Source: Isoptericola halotolerans (GTDB lineage: Bacteria > Actinomycetota > Actinomycetes > Actinomycetales > Cellulomonadaceae). Taken from it: a DNA stretch of 64,000 bases. Of the stretch, positions 33,255-43,440 are shown one piece after another (position 1 is the first letter of the stretch; every line of letters starts with the position of its first letter). The DNA is taken from NCBI RefSeq assembly GCF_003003075.1, contig NZ_PVTX01000002.1:186001-250000 (forward strand), given 5' to 3'. Below the pieces are notes generated by a model. It was not told the origin of the DNA. It did not search any database and saw nothing but the letters and a program-made list of their open reading frames with translations. A program made the translations under genes and the position numbers.

Positions 33255-34330
33255 CGCCGCTCGCCGGCGTCGCGCTCGCCGCCGGGGTGGCGGCGGCCGT
33301 GGGCGCTCTCGGTGCGGCGGCGGTCGTCGCGGTGGGACGACGACGGCCCTCCGTCGCGGCGGTCCTGGCACCCCTGGTGGTGGTCGCCTCCGTCGCGGCC
33401 GGCGTGTACGCCAGCGCGCGGGCGATGTTCCTCTCGGAGGCCGACTCCGTGACCGTGCTGTGGCTGCTGCTCGCCACGGTCCCGGTGGCGCTCGGCGTCG
33501 GGGCGGCCCTCGCGGTGCGCACCCACCGGCTCACCGCCGAGCGCACGGCCGCGCTGGCCGCCCGCCGTCGGGACCGCGAGGTCGAGGAGCGGCGGCGCGA
33601 GCTCGTCGCCTGGGTCTCCCATGACCTGCGCACGCCGCTCGCCGCCGTCCGGGCGCTGGCCGAGGCGATGGAGGACGAGGTGACCTCCCCCGCCGACGCG
33701 GCCGCCGGGATCCTCGCGGAGAACGGCCGCATGAGCGACATGGTGGACGACCTCCTCGCGCTGTCGCGCCTGCAGTCCGGGACGCTCGAGCTCCGGCGCG
33801 AGCCGACGGACGTGGGCGACCTCGCGTCGGACACCCTGGCCGCGGCCGGGACGCTGGCGGGCGCCGCCGGCGTCCGGCTGACCGGCGAGGTCACCGAGCA
33901 GGTCGTCGCGGACGTGGACGCCCGCGAGGTGTCACGGGCCCTGGGGAACCTGGTCGGCAACGCCGTGCGGCACACCCCGCGCGGCGGCACGGTGTGCGTC
34001 CGGGTCTCGACGGGCGGGCCCGGCGAGGACGCCGTCGTCGTCCAGGTGACCGACGCCTGCGGGGGCATCCCCGACGCCGACCTGCCCCGCGTCTTCGAGG
34101 CCGGCTGGCGCGGCACCGCCGCCCGCACGCCCGGCGGGGGCGGCGCGGGGATCGGACTGTCCATCGTGCGCTCCGTCGCCGAGGCGCACGGCGGCCGCGT
34201 GGACGTGGACAACGTCGTCCTGCCCGACGGCGGACGCGGCTGCCGCTTCACGCTCACGCTGCCGCGGTCGGCTCCCACGGCGCGGCCGCCACGAGACACC
34301 GCCCCCGTGGCGGACGGAGCCCGGCCATGA
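33251..34330 (+). CDS. Sensor histidine kinase
   Basis: A 359-residue membrane kinase. Two to three hydrophobic stretches (about 4-27, 34-55 and 67-88) leave almost no outside sensor loop, so it may sense within the membrane. The H-box is [20 protein letters not shown] (His124), the N-box [14 protein letters not shown], the G1 box VTDACGGIP and the G2 box [20 protein letters not shown]. No clear HAMP domain. ATG overlaps the response regulator stop and its own TGA overlaps the next gene, so three genes are translationally linked. Confidence 0.94.
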   Translation: MTPLAGVALAAGVAAAVGALGAAAVVAVGRRRPSVAAVLAPLVVVASVAAGVYASARAMFLSEADSVTVLWLLLATVPVALGVGAALAVRTHRLTAERTAALAARRRDREVEERRRELVAWVSHDLRTPLAAVRALAEAMEDEVTSPADAAAGILAENGRMSDMVDDLLALSRLQSGTLELRREPTDVGDLASDTLAAAGTLAGAAGVRLTGEVTEQVVADVDAREVSRALGNLVGNAVRHTPRGGTVCVRVSTGGPGEDAVVVQVTDACGGIPDADLPRVFEAGWRGTAARTPGGGGAGIGLSIVRSVAEAHGGRVDVDNVVLPDGGRGCRFTLTLPRSAPTARPPRDTAPVADGARP

Positions 34331-35049
34331 ACCACGAGATCGAGACCGGGCGAGGAACGATGCCGGTCTACTGCGCGACCCCGGACGTGCCACCGCCCTG
34401 GCCCGGGGTGGTGGTCGTCCACGACGTCACCGGGATGAGCGACGACCTCCGTGCCCAGGCCGACTGGTTGGCGGGCGAGGGTTTTCTGGCCGTGGCGCCC
34501 GACCTCTACTACTGGGGCAGCCGACTCGGCTGCCTCCGCACCGTCATGCGAGACCTGGTCCGCCGCAGGGGCCGCTCGTTCGACGACATCGAAGCGGCCC
34601 GGGGATGGCTGAGCGACCACGAGGCGTGCACGGGAGTCGTCGGGGTCATCGGCTTCTGCATGGGTGGCGGGTACGCCCTCGCGCTGGCCGCCCACCGCGG
34701 GTTCGCGGGTGCCAGCGTGAACTACGGCGGGTGCCCGTCCGACGCCGCGGACTGGCTGGCCGAGGCCTGCCCGATCGTGGGGAGCTTCGGTGGTGCAGAC
34801 CGCTCCCCGCTGGGTGGCCGGGCCGGCGCGCGGCTCGACCGGCTGCTGACCGGGCTCGACGTCCCCCACGACGTCAAGATCTATCCCGGTGTCGGGCACG
34901 GCTTCATGAACGACCACGACCCCACGGACCAGACGTTGCTGCTGAGGTTCCTGGCCCGCGTCTCGGGGACCGGGTACGACGAGGACGCCACCCGCGACGC
35001 CCGACGACGGATCGTCGCGTTCTTCAGGCGCCACCTGGCCTCCCCGTGA
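34327..35049 (+). CDS. Dienelactone hydrolase family protein
   Basis: A 240-residue alpha/beta hydrolase. The nucleophile Cys111 is in [16 protein letters not shown] (G-x-C-x-G-G), the histidine in [13 protein letters not shown], and the Asp is probably that of [30 protein letters not shown] and [13 protein letters not shown] are typical DLH features. Canonical members open dienelactones in chlorocatechol breakdown, but many act on unknown esters. ATG overlaps the kinase stop (ATGA), an unusual link of a hydrolase to a two-component system; it may modify the signal or be a chance insertion. Confidence 0.9.
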   Translation: MNHEIETGRGTMPVYCATPDVPPPWPGVVVVHDVTGMSDDLRAQADWLAGEGFLAVAPDLYYWGSRLGCLRTVMRDLVRRRGRSFDDIEAARGWLSDHEACTGVVGVIGFCMGGGYALALAAHRGFAGASVNYGGCPSDAADWLAEACPIVGSFGGADRSPLGGRAGARLDRLLTGLDVPHDVKIYPGVGHGFMNDHDPTDQTLLLRFLARVSGTGYDEDATRDARRRIVAFFRRHLASP

Positions 35050-35090
35050 GCCGGGGCCCGGTGGCCCGGGCCGGCACCCGGACGCCCCCG

Positions 35091-35876
35091 CTACCCGACG
35101 ACGACCTGCGCCGTCGTGCCGTCCGCGTAGGTGACCTCGGCGCTCGTCGCGAGCGCGGACCCGCCCGGTGCCCACACCGCCCACCAGCCGTCGGTGACGG
35201 AGGCCTCGACGGCCTCGCCGGTGGTCAGGGTCAGCTCGACGGCCGTGACGTCCTCGCCCACCTGGCCGAACGCGGACGTCAGCGCGCCCTCCGTGCCGTC
35301 CCCCTCGGACCAGGAGGCCGTCCCGCTCTGCAGGGTCGTCAGCTCGCGCGCGTCCGGTGCGGGCAGGTCGACGCCGGCGGCGCTCGAGGTGACGACCATC
35401 GGGGGCTCGCCGTCGGTGCTCGTGACGAAGCACTCGGAGTAGGCACCGTCCCCGGCCAGCACCACGTAGGTGTAGTCGCCGCGCACGTCGGTCAGCACCG
35501 GCTCGACGGGCGACTCCTGCACAACGGGGCCGTCGGGGCCCTCGACGATCTCGGCCGCGCCGGTGCCGCACTGCTCGGCGCGCAGCTCCTGCTCCGCCGC
35601 GGGCAGCGCGGCGGGCACCGGCGTCCACGACGCGTACGCGGCCGGGGAGTCGAGGGTGACCGTGGTGACCACGACGGCGACCGCGACGGCGGCTGCGGCG
35701 CTCGCGACGGCGGCCGCACGCCCCGGACGGCGGGCCCCCGGGCGACGCTCCCCCGCGGGGGCCACACGCGACTGCGCGAGGATCTGCGCCAGGGCGTCGT
35801 CCTCGGCGCTGCCCGGGGCGTGCAGCTCACGCGCGGGGTCCAGCTCGGCGAGGTCGGCCAGCATCGGGGACCTCAT
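35091..35876 (-). CDS. Probable anti-sigma factor / membrane protein of ECF sigma pair
   Basis: A 261-residue protein translated from an ATG overlapping the stop of the upstream ECF sigma gene (ATGA). The N-terminus (MRSPMLADLAELDPARELHA) and basic loop [12 protein letters not shown] are cytoplasmic; one membrane helix follows (about 54-72, AAAVASAAAAVAVAVVVTTV). The outside part (about 75-261) has no known catalytic motif and is rich in Thr, Val and acidic residues, with SYASWTPVPAALPAAEQELR-like start. Position implies that it holds the sigma factor at the membrane, but no zinc-binding ZAS motif (HxxxCxxC) is present, so it is an atypical anti-sigma factor or a secreted sensor. Confidence 0.7.
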   Translation of the reverse strand: MRSPMLADLAELDPARELHAPGSAEDDALAQILAQSRVAPAGERRPGARRPGRAAAVASAAAAVAVAVVVTTVTLDSPAAYASWTPVPAALPAAEQELRAEQCGTGAAEIVEGPDGPVVQESPVEPVLTDVRGDYTYVVLAGDGAYSECFVTSTDGEPPMVVTSSAAGVDLPAPDARELTTLQSGTASWSEGDGTEGALTSAFGQVGEDVTAVELTLTTGEAVEASVTDGWWAVWAPGGSALATSAEVTYADGTTAQVVVG

Positions 35877-36430
35877 CGCGCCTCCTGGAGCTTCTGCAGG
35901 ACCTCGGCCGTCTCGCTGGGCACCTCGGAGAACGCGAGCAGACGCTTGCGGGCCCTGGTGAGGCGCACGGAGAACGTGGTGGGCCGGCAGCCGAGCACGC
36001 GGGCGGCCTCGACCGTCGTCAGCCCGTCCCAGGCGACCAGCGCGATGACCTCGCGGTCGCCGTCGGAGAGCAGCTCCCACGCCTGGCGCAGGTCCGCGCG
36101 GTCCGCGGCGACGTCGTCGGTCCCCTCCTGGGTCGGGGTGGGCTGCTGCTCGATGCGCACGGTGAGCGCGCGCCAGCGGCCGTGCGTGCGCAGGTGCGTC
36201 GCCAGGACGTTGCGCGCCACCCCGAAGAGCCAGGGGCGAGGATCGGCCGGGACGTCGTCGAGTCGGCGCCACGCCACGAGGAACGCCTCGGAGACGACGT
36301 CGTCGACCAGCTCGGGCGCGACGCGGCGCGCCACGAACCGCGTGACCTGCTCGTGGTGATCGACCCACAGCCCGGTCAGCCGCTCCTGCGCCTCGGCGTC
36401 CTCCACGCTCCGCAACCTTCTTTCACCCAT
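35873..36430 (-). CDS. ECF-type RNA polymerase sigma factor
   Basis: A 185-residue sigma-70 family factor with regions 2 and 4 only. Region 2 runs RFVARRVAPELVDDVVSEAFLVAWRRLDDV with the following WLFGVARNVLATHLR. Region 4 has LLSDGDREVIALVAWDGLTT, then VEAARVLGCRPTTFSVRLTRARKRL, the helix-turn-helix for -35 recognition. ATG at 36430; its stop overlaps the start of the putative anti-sigma gene. Divergent from a secreted-protein gene 210 bp away, which may be a target. Confidence 0.93.
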   Translation of the reverse strand: MGERRLRSVEDAEAQERLTGLWVDHHEQVTRFVARRVAPELVDDVVSEAFLVAWRRLDDVPADPRPWLFGVARNVLATHLRTHGRWRALTVRIEQQPTPTQEGTDDVAADRADLRQAWELLSDGDREVIALVAWDGLTTVEAARVLGCRPTTFSVRLTRARKRLLAFSEVPSETAEVLQKLQEAR

Positions 36431-36640
36431 CACCCTGTCATTGCCGGCAGGGCTGCGATGCCTACACGGTAGGGCACGATCTGTTGCGGTGGAGGGCCCG
36501 GCCGGTACGCTCTCACCCAACTCGTGCACGCCGGACCACCACCCGTCAGCGTCTTCCGGGCCCGACGTCGAGGCGACGACGCCCCGGACGACGCCGGAGA
36601 CGACGCGCTCGACGACGCCCGACAGGGCGAGGAGAACGAC

Positions 36641-37393
36641 ATGAGCCGATGCAGGACCGTCCACCGCCGCGCCGGCGTGCTCCTCGGCGCCGCCGCCCTC
36701 GTGCTGGGGCTGGCCCTCGCGCCGACGTCGGCACCCGCCGCCGTCGCCGCGAGCGAGAACCTGCCGGGCGTGCCGGAACCGGGCAGCCCCGACCACGTCT
36801 GGGAGTCCTGGGCGGCCGAGGAACGGGCGCAGGCCGAGGCCACCGACTGGGACGCGGACGCCGCGACACGTGGCTGCGAGCTGCAGGAGGTAGAGATCTC
36901 CGACGAGGTCGACGTCGACTACAACCGCGCCATGGGCGCGCCCGACGACCTGGCCACCCATCGCGTGGACCTCGTGGAGGACTGCTCGTCCCCGGAGGCG
37001 GAGCGCCTCATGGGGACGGCCGAGGACGGCGCGGCCGACGCCCCGGCCGGCGACGTCCGGACCCTGGCGCTGTCGAGCGGCACGTCGTGCAGCAGCACCC
37101 ACGGCCCCGGCACCGCCTGCGTGTACAAGAGCAGCGGGCGGATCTACGCCTCGTGGAAGTACCGGGGCTCCGGCAGCGTCTCGGGGTTCCTGCGGATCTA
37201 CCAGATCTCGTCGTCCGCCTCGGGCTGCTACCGCGGCAGCACCTGGCTGACCGGACCGTCCTCCACCTGGAGCAGCGGGATGACGCGCAGCATCTCCAAG
37301 ACGAAGACCACCAGCACCGGGTACTCGGGCCACATCTGGAAGAAGGTCACGTTCGGGCACACCGACTGGGGCTCGGCCTGCTCACGCCTCTGA
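36641..37393 (+). CDS. Secreted protein of unknown function, cysteine- and serine-rich
   Basis: A 250-residue exported protein. The signal peptide is MSRCRTVHRRAGVLLGAAAL...APAAVAAS. The N-terminal mature part is acidic; the C-terminal 120 residues are Ser/Thr/Tyr/Gly-rich with six spaced cysteines (GTSCSSTHGPGTACVYKSSG, SASGCYRGSTW, GSACSRL), suggesting a small disulfide-bonded beta domain. AGGAG lies 6 bp upstream of ATG 36641. It is divergent from the ECF sigma gene. I do not recognise the family. Confidence 0.75.
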   Translation: MSRCRTVHRRAGVLLGAAALVLGLALAPTSAPAAVAASENLPGVPEPGSPDHVWESWAAEERAQAEATDWDADAATRGCELQEVEISDEVDVDYNRAMGAPDDLATHRVDLVEDCSSPEAERLMGTAEDGAADAPAGDVRTLALSSGTSCSSTHGPGTACVYKSSGRIYASWKYRGSGSVSGFLRIYQISSSASGCYRGSTWLTGPSSTWSSGMTRSISKTKTTSTGYSGHIWKKVTFGHTDWGSACSRL

Positions 37394-37420
37394 CGGGCGC
37401 TGCCGGCCGGGACGACGACC

Positions 37421-38208
<788 letters not shown>

Positions 38209-38212
<4 letters not shown>

Positions 38213-39159
38213 GGGGTCACCTCGGCAAACGGGTCGTCACGGGTGGTGCCGGCCGCGCGGATCGCGGCCTGCCTGCTCGGCCGTCGGTTCCGCCGTCGGC
38301 CGCCGGGACCGCCGGCGACCCCGCGCCCGTAGTACCGCTCCAGGTAGTGCTGGCCGACCATGAGCACGGAGGTGATCAGCAGGTACCACAGGGCTGCCAC
38401 GATGAGGAGCGGGATCGGCTCGAACGTGCGCGAACCGATCGCGCTGGTGGCGTAGGTGATCTCCAGCGTGAACGGGACGGCGACCACCAGGGAGGTGGTC
38501 TTGAGCATCGAGATCGTCTCGTTGCCGGTGGGCGGCACGATGACGCGCATCGCCTGCGGCAGCACGATCCGCCGCAGGATCTTGCTCTCCGGCATGCCGA
38601 GGGCGCGGGCCGCCTCGGCCTGGCCGGCGTCGACCGACCCCAGCCCGGCCCGCACGATCTCTGCGAGGTAGGCGGCCTCGTTGAGGGCCAGCCCGACCAG
38701 GGCCGCCCAGAACGCCGTGATCACCGTGCGGGTGTCGAAGACCAGCAGCTCGGGGCCGAACGGCACCCCGAGGCTCAGCCGCGGGTACAGCACCGAGATC
38801 AGGCCCCAGAACACGAGCTGGGTGTAGATGGGGGTGCCACGGAAGAACCAGATGTAGCACCAGGCGACCCACCGCATCACGGGGTTGTCGCTGCGGCGCA
38901 TCACGGCGAGCAGCACCGCCAGCACGACGGCGATGGCCATGGACCCGAAGGTCAGCACGAGGGTCCAGCCGACACCGCGCACCACGTTGACGTCGCGCAG
39001 GTACAGCCAGACGGTGTCCCACCGGAAGTTCGGGTTGGTGACCAGGGCGTTGACGACCATCGCGGCGAGCACGAGGACGATCGCCCCGGACACCCAGCGG
39101 CCAGGCCGGGGCACCGGCCGGGCGCGCAGCGGTTCGGGCAGCGCGGTCTGGGCGGGCAC
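38209..39159 (-). CDS. Polar amino acid ABC transporter permease
   Basis: A 316-residue HisMQ/GlnP-type permease. Hydrophobic segments begin at about 26 ([17 protein letters not shown]), then 64-88, and the family motifs [38 protein letters not shown] and the EAA loop [33 protein letters not shown] are present. A basic C-terminal tail ends the protein. Only one permease is encoded, so it should act as a homodimer. It lies directly after the binding-protein gene (1-bp gap) and overlaps the ATPase gene. Confidence 0.95.
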
Positions 39160-39160
39160 G

Positions 39161-40102
39161 TCAGACGCCGGGGTCGAGCTCGGCGGTGGCCAGCGCGCCG
39201 TCGGCGTTGCCCCACTCCTCGAGGATCGCCGTCAGCGTGCCGTCGTCCATGAGCTGCTGCAGCGCGGCCCGGACGGCCTCGGCCAGCTCGGTGTCGTCCT
39301 GCGCCACGACGACGCCGTACGGGGCGGCGTCGGTGATGTCGCCGAGCGTCTCGAGCTCGCCGTCCGCCTGGTCCACGGCGTACGCGGTGACGGGCGAGTC
39401 GGCGTACATCGCCTGCACCTTGCCGCCCACGAGGTTCGTGGTCACGTCGGCCTGCGAGTCGTAGGGCAGCACCTCGACGGCCTCGGAGCCGGCGGCCTCG
39501 CAGTCGGCCGAGACGGTCTCGAGCTCGCCCTGCTGGACGGTGCCGGTCTGCACGCCGACGACGACGCCGCACAGGTCGGCCGGGTCGATGCCGTCCGGGT
39601 TGCCGGCCGCCACGGCGAGCTGGGAGCCCGCGTCGAAGTAGCTGACCATGTGCGCGACCTGCAGGCGCTCGGCGTCGATCGTGAAGCCCGAGACGCCGAC
39701 CTCGTACTTGGTGCCGACGGCGGGGATGATCGCGTCGAACGTCGACGGCTCCACCTCGGCCTCGAGCCCCAGCGTCGCGGCGACCGCGCCGGCGATGTCG
39801 ACGTCGAACCCGACCGGGGTGACGCCGTCGGCCGCGACGAACTCCGCCGGTGCGTAGGAGAGCTCGGCGCCCACGGTCAGCACGCCGTCCTCGGCGACGT
39901 CCGCCGGGACCAGGGCGGCCAGGTCGGCGTCGGCCTCGACGCCGGAGACGTCGAAGCCCTGGACGGCGGCGCCGTCCTGCGCCGCGGCGTCGCCCGACGC
40001 GGACCCGAGATCCTCCGAGGCGGTGGTGCAGCCGGTCAGCAGGGCGGCGCCGAGGACGCCGACGGCGAGCGCGGACAGGGACGTGACGGGGCGGGCGCGC
40101 AT
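39161..40102 (-). CDS. Polar amino acid ABC transporter substrate-binding lipoprotein
   Basis: A 313-residue type II binding protein with lipoprotein signal (ALAVGVLGAALLTGCTTAS). The mature part has DGVLTVGAELSYAPAEFVAADG, PVGFDVDIAGAVAATLGLEA and SGFTIDAERLQVAHMVSYFD, the usual SBP_bac_3 ligand-cleft segments, then LCGVVVGVQTGTVQQGELE and VGGKVQAMYADSPVTAYAV. Ligand cannot be assigned. GGAGACC is the likely ribosome site. An AT-rich TATGCA-containing stretch lies 65-90 bp upstream. Confidence 0.93.
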   Translation of the reverse strand: MRARPVTSLSALAVGVLGAALLTGCTTASEDLGSASGDAAAQDGAAVQGFDVSGVEADADLAALVPADVAEDGVLTVGAELSYAPAEFVAADGVTPVGFDVDIAGAVAATLGLEAEVEPSTFDAIIPAVGTKYEVGVSGFTIDAERLQVAHMVSYFDAGSQLAVAAGNPDGIDPADLCGVVVGVQTGTVQQGELETVSADCEAAGSEAVEVLPYDSQADVTTNLVGGKVQAMYADSPVTAYAVDQADGELETLGDITDAAPYGVVVAQDDTELAEAVRAALQQLMDDGTLTAILEEWGNADGALATAELDPGV

Positions 40103-40160
40103 GACGGTCTCCGAAGGGTCGCGGGAGGGGACGACGCCGGGACCCGGTCGGGCGGTCGGC

Positions 40161-40195
40161 GTCTATGCAGGAGTATGCATACCTATTCCTACGGC
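40161..40195 (-). promoter_or_regulatory. AT-rich promoter/operator of the amino acid ABC operon
   Basis: CTATGCAGGAGTATGCATAC contains TATGCA twice, 11 bp apart, the second as palindrome TATGCATA. On the minus strand this gives TATGCATAC and TGCATAGAC, candidates for -10 elements or operator half-sites in otherwise GC-rich DNA. Confidence 0.4.
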
Positions 40196-40241
40196 GACCA
40201 AACCGGCGGGGCATGAGGTGCGTCACGCCGGCACGGAAAGA

Positions 40242-40311
40242 GCCGACGCCGGGGGTCCGTGTCGAGATGGCAGCGTGCACTGCCACCTCGGCACGGACCC
40301 CCGGCGTCGGC
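40242..40311. terminator. Long hairpin after the metPS genes
   Basis: GCCGACGCCGGGGGTCCGTG (40242-40261) pairs perfectly with 40292-40311. After one G-T pair and two mismatches the pairing continues to about 40273/40280, giving roughly 30 pairs around a tiny loop. It lies between tandem minus-strand operons and is probably the metPS terminator. Confidence 0.85.
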
Positions 40312-40336
40312 GGAACGGTCCGGGGCGGGTGAGGGC

Positions 40337-40504
40337 CTACGTGTCGTGCTCGATGATCCCCGCGTCCTGGCGGTGGTCGTCCACGCCGCCCGGCGGGAGG
40401 TCGTCGCGCTCGGGACGGGCGCGCAACGCCACGATGCTGACGATCAGGCCGCCCCAGATGATCACCATGGCCACGGCCATCATGAGGATCGATTCGGTGG
40501 TCAT
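40337..40504 (-). CDS. metS: MetS: small subunit of NSS-type methionine/alanine importer
   Basis: A 55-residue protein with one membrane helix (ILMMAVAMVIIWGGLIVSIVAL) and a short charged tail ending IIEHDT. In Corynebacterium glutamicum a similarly small MetS is needed for MetP transport, and this size, topology and position after a MetP-type gene fit. Its ATG overlaps the metP stop by 4 bp (ATGA). Confidence 0.88.
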   Translation of the reverse strand: MTTESILMMAVAMVIIWGGLIVSIVALRARPERDDLPPGGVDDHRQDAGIIEHDT

Positions 40505-42078
40505 CGGATGAACCCCTTCTGCTCGGTGGCGGCGTCGACCGGCGGGTACGGCGGCCACGCGGTGAACTCCTCACGGCTCCGCCAGCGCGGCAGCGAGAAC
40601 ACGATCGCACCGACGAACAGCAGCGCCACCGAGCCCCAGCCCGCGTACAGCAGGTACGTGGTGTCGTAGTCCTCGTACGGCTCGTTGATCCGCGTGATGA
40701 CGTACTGCACGAGCATCACGATGAGCATGACCGGGACGATCGCACCGACGCAGACGTACCACCAGCGACCGACCTGGAACGTCGAGACCGTGTTGAGGTG
40801 GTGGCGCAGCTCCGGCCCGCTGCGGTAGAGCCAGATCACGAACACGCACATGAAGATCGCCGAGGCGACGATCCCGATGTTGTTGACGAACGCGTCCACC
40901 GTGTCGAGCAGGATCAGGCCCGTCGTGGTGCTGAACCCGAGCACGGAGACGACGCCGAGGGTGAGCCCCATCCCGAGCGTCGCCGCCCGGCGGGACAGCG
41001 CGAACTTCTCCTGGACGGCGGCCGAGACCACCTGCAGGATCGACACCAGCGAGGTGAATCCGGCCATCACCAGCGACCCGAAGAACAGCGCGCCGAAGAA
41101 CGCGCCGCCCGGCATCTCGGTGACGATCGTCGGGAACGTCACGAACGCCAGCAGCACGCCCTGGAAGTTGAGGTCGGCGACCGTCACGCCCTGCTGCGAC
41201 GCGAGGAACCCGAGTGCCGAGAACACGCCGATCCCCGCGAGCAGCTCGAACCCGGAGTTCGAGAACGCCACGACCAGCCCCGGGCCGGTCATGTTGGAGC
41301 GGCGACGGCGGTACGAGGCGTAGGTGATCATGATGCCGAACGCCACGGAGAGCGAGAAGAAGATCTGACCGTAGGCGGCGATCCACACCGACGGGTCGCC
41401 GAGCGCGCTCCAGTCCGGGGTGAACAGCACGTTGAGGCCGTCGACCGCGCCCTCGAGGAACAGCGAGCGGACCACGAGGATGCCGAACGCGACGATCAGC
41501 AGGGGGATGAAGACGACGTTGGCCCGCTGCACGCCCTTGACCACGCCGGCGGCCAGCACGGCGACCACGGCGACCCACACCAGGACGAGCGGGATGAGGA
41601 CGGCGGCCACGAAGTCGAACGTGAGCCACGGGTCGGCCCCGCCGACGTCGGCGAGCTGGAGGTGCTCGCCCACGAAGAACGCCGCGGCGTCGTCGCCCCA
41701 GTCCAGGCCGAACGAGTAGACGAAGAAGCTCGCGGCCCAGGCGACCACGGCGGCGTAGTAGACGGCGATGAGCACGCAGATCATCACCTGGAACCAGCCG
41801 AGGCTCTCCAGCCACCCCTTCACGCGGCGGAACGCCTGCGGCGCGCCCCCGCGGAACCGGTGGCCCAGCGCGTAGTCCAGGAAGAGGATCGGGATGCCCG
41901 CCGTCAGCAGGGCGACGAGATACGGGACCATGAAGGCGCCCCCGCCGTTCTCGTACGCCACGCCGGGGAAGCGCCAGATGTTGCCCAGCCCCACCGCCGA
42001 ACCGATCGCCGACAGGATGAAGCCGACCTGCCCGGTGAACTGCTCGCGTGGTGCCGCAGTCGTGTTGTCAGTGCTCAC
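40501..42078 (-). CDS. metP: MetP: sodium-dependent NSS-family amino acid (methionine/alanine) transporter
   Basis: A 525-residue neurotransmitter:sodium symporter with about 12 helices. The Na+/substrate-binding first helix reads GFILSAIGSAVGLGNIWRFPGVAYENGGGAF, a textbook NSS motif; helix 6/8 segments SLSVAFGIMITYASYRRR and GSLVMAGFTSLVSILQV are also conserved. I choose GTG 42078 because homology begins soon after it; the open frame reaches 42126. Coupled to metS. Function by analogy with MetPS of C. glutamicum. Confidence 0.92.
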   Translation of the reverse strand: MSTDNTTAAPREQFTGQVGFILSAIGSAVGLGNIWRFPGVAYENGGGAFMVPYLVALLTAGIPILFLDYALGHRFRGGAPQAFRRVKGWLESLGWFQVMICVLIAVYYAAVVAWAASFFVYSFGLDWGDDAAAFFVGEHLQLADVGGADPWLTFDFVAAVLIPLVLVWVAVVAVLAAGVVKGVQRANVVFIPLLIVAFGILVVRSLFLEGAVDGLNVLFTPDWSALGDPSVWIAAYGQIFFSLSVAFGIMITYASYRRRRSNMTGPGLVVAFSNSGFELLAGIGVFSALGFLASQQGVTVADLNFQGVLLAFVTFPTIVTEMPGGAFFGALFFGSLVMAGFTSLVSILQVVSAAVQEKFALSRRAATLGMGLTLGVVSVLGFSTTTGLILLDTVDAFVNNIGIVASAIFMCVFVIWLYRSGPELRHHLNTVSTFQVGRWWYVCVGAIVPVMLIVMLVQYVITRINEPYEDYDTTYLLYAGWGSVALLFVGAIVFSLPRWRSREEFTAWPPYPPVDAATEQKGFIR

Positions 42079-42179
42079 GAGTCCCACAGCCTCCGCGTCG
42101 ATCGCCCTCGAGTCAAACCACGTCACCTGCGATCATGCGCGATGCCGCACGCACAGGCAACGTGTCGGCGGTCCAGCGG

Positions 42180-43436
42180 TCAGCCGAGCAACCGGCCGAG
42201 GTAGCCGCCCTGCAGCCGCCCGCCCGGGTCGAACCGCTCGGTCAGCGCCTTGAAGTCCCCGAACCGCGGGTAGAGGGCGCCGAGCTCGGCCGGGTCGATC
42301 GCGAAGACCTTGCCCCAGTGCGGCCGGGCGCCCAGCGGCAGCAGGAGCTCCTCGATCGCGGGCAGCACCGCCGCCACCTCGGCGCCGCGCGGGTGCCAGG
42401 TGAAGTGCAGCGCCACGGAGTCCTCGTCGAACGGGCTGAGCCACAGGTCGTCAGGGGCGACGGTGCGGATCTCGCAGGTCTGCAGCAGCGGCGCGACCCG
42501 GGGCGCCAGCCCGAGCATGCCCTCGATCGCCGCGACCGCGTGGCGCCGCGGCAGCAGGTACTCGGTCTGCAGCTCCGCGCCGGACGACGGCGTGAACTCG
42601 AGCCGGAAGTGGCTGAGCCGCTCGTGCCACGGCCCCGGCACGCCGAGCTGTTCGGTGCAGGCGGCGGCGTCGACGCCGGGCAGCGGGTGCACCGGTTCCG
42701 TCGCCCACCGCAGGCCCGGCACCGCCGCGGGGCGCTCGCCCACGGTGCCCGCGGGCACCAGCGACTTGAACAGCACGTGGCGCACCGCCGCCGCCTCCCA
42801 GCTGGTGAAGAGGCTGACGGAGTAGGCGGCGCCGCTCACGGCGTCGAAGCTGCCGAGGACCGTCTCCCACGGCACGTCGACGGCCACGTCCTGGCGGACG
42901 TCGAAGCTCGGCATGGTCTCCAGCTCGACCCGGGTGACGATCCCCAGCGCACCGAGCGAGACGACGGCGCCCGGGAACACCTCCGGGTCGTCGGCCCGGC
43001 TGACCCGGCGCAGCTCCCCCGCGGTGGTCATGATCTCGAGCGCCACGACGGGGCCGGCGAGCGACTGGTTGCTGTCGCCGGACCCGTGCGTCCCGGTGGC
43101 GACGGCCCCGGCCACGGAGATGTGCGGCAGCGAGGCCAGGCTGCCCAGGCCACGGCCCTGGAGCTGCAGCGCGCGCGAGACCTCCCCGTAGCGCAGCCCG
43201 GCGTTGACCGAGACGACGCCGGTGGCGGGGTCGAGGTCGACGGCCGGGCGTCCGTCGTCGAGCCGGTCCACCTGGACGTGCGTGCCGGGTGTGTCGGCGA
43301 TGTCGTTGAACGAGTGCCGCGACCCGAGGGGCCGGACCGGGCCCGCGGCGGCGAGCACCGTCGCGAGCTCGTCGAGGGTGGACGGGCGCGCCAGGGTGTG
43401 CGCCGCGTAGTCGAGGTTGCCTGCCCAGTTCTGCAC
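42180..43436 (-). CDS. aldO: Alditol oxidase (AldO/xylitol oxidase-like flavoprotein)
   Basis: A 418-residue VAO-type FAD oxidase, same length as Streptomyces coelicolor AldO. It begins VQNWAGNLDYAAHTLARPST. PLGSRHSFNDIADTPG holds the histidine that binds FAD covalently in AldO (GSGHSFNEIA); SLASLPHISVAGAVATGTHG is the FAD-binding loop. The substrate domain has YSVSLFTSWEAAAVRH, CTEQLGVPGPWHERL, FRLEFTPSSGAELQTEYLLP and TCEIRTVAPDDLWLSP, close to AldO. It would oxidise the terminal CH-OH of xylitol or sorbitol to an aldose, with H2O2. GTG start at 43436; 4 bp from the AlkZ-like gene upstream, so probably cotranscribed. Confidence 0.93.
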   Translation of the reverse strand: MQNWAGNLDYAAHTLARPSTLDELATVLAAAGPVRPLGSRHSFNDIADTPGTHVQVDRLDDGRPAVDLDPATGVVSVNAGLRYGEVSRALQLQGRGLGSLASLPHISVAGAVATGTHGSGDSNQSLAGPVVALEIMTTAGELRRVSRADDPEVFPGAVVSLGALGIVTRVELETMPSFDVRQDVAVDVPWETVLGSFDAVSGAAYSVSLFTSWEAAAVRHVLFKSLVPAGTVGERPAAVPGLRWATEPVHPLPGVDAAACTEQLGVPGPWHERLSHFRLEFTPSSGAELQTEYLLPRRHAVAAIEGMLGLAPRVAPLLQTCEIRTVAPDDLWLSPFDEDSVALHFTWHPRGAEVAAVLPAIEELLLPLGARPHWGKVFAIDPAELGALYPRFGDFKALTERFDPGGRLQGGYLGRLLG

Positions 43437-43440
43437 CCGC

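Noticed and set aside
35050-35076. GC-rich inverted repeat between the dienelactone hydrolase and the anti-sigma gene
   Set aside because: Pairing is imperfect and ambiguous in register, so it was not listed as a terminator.
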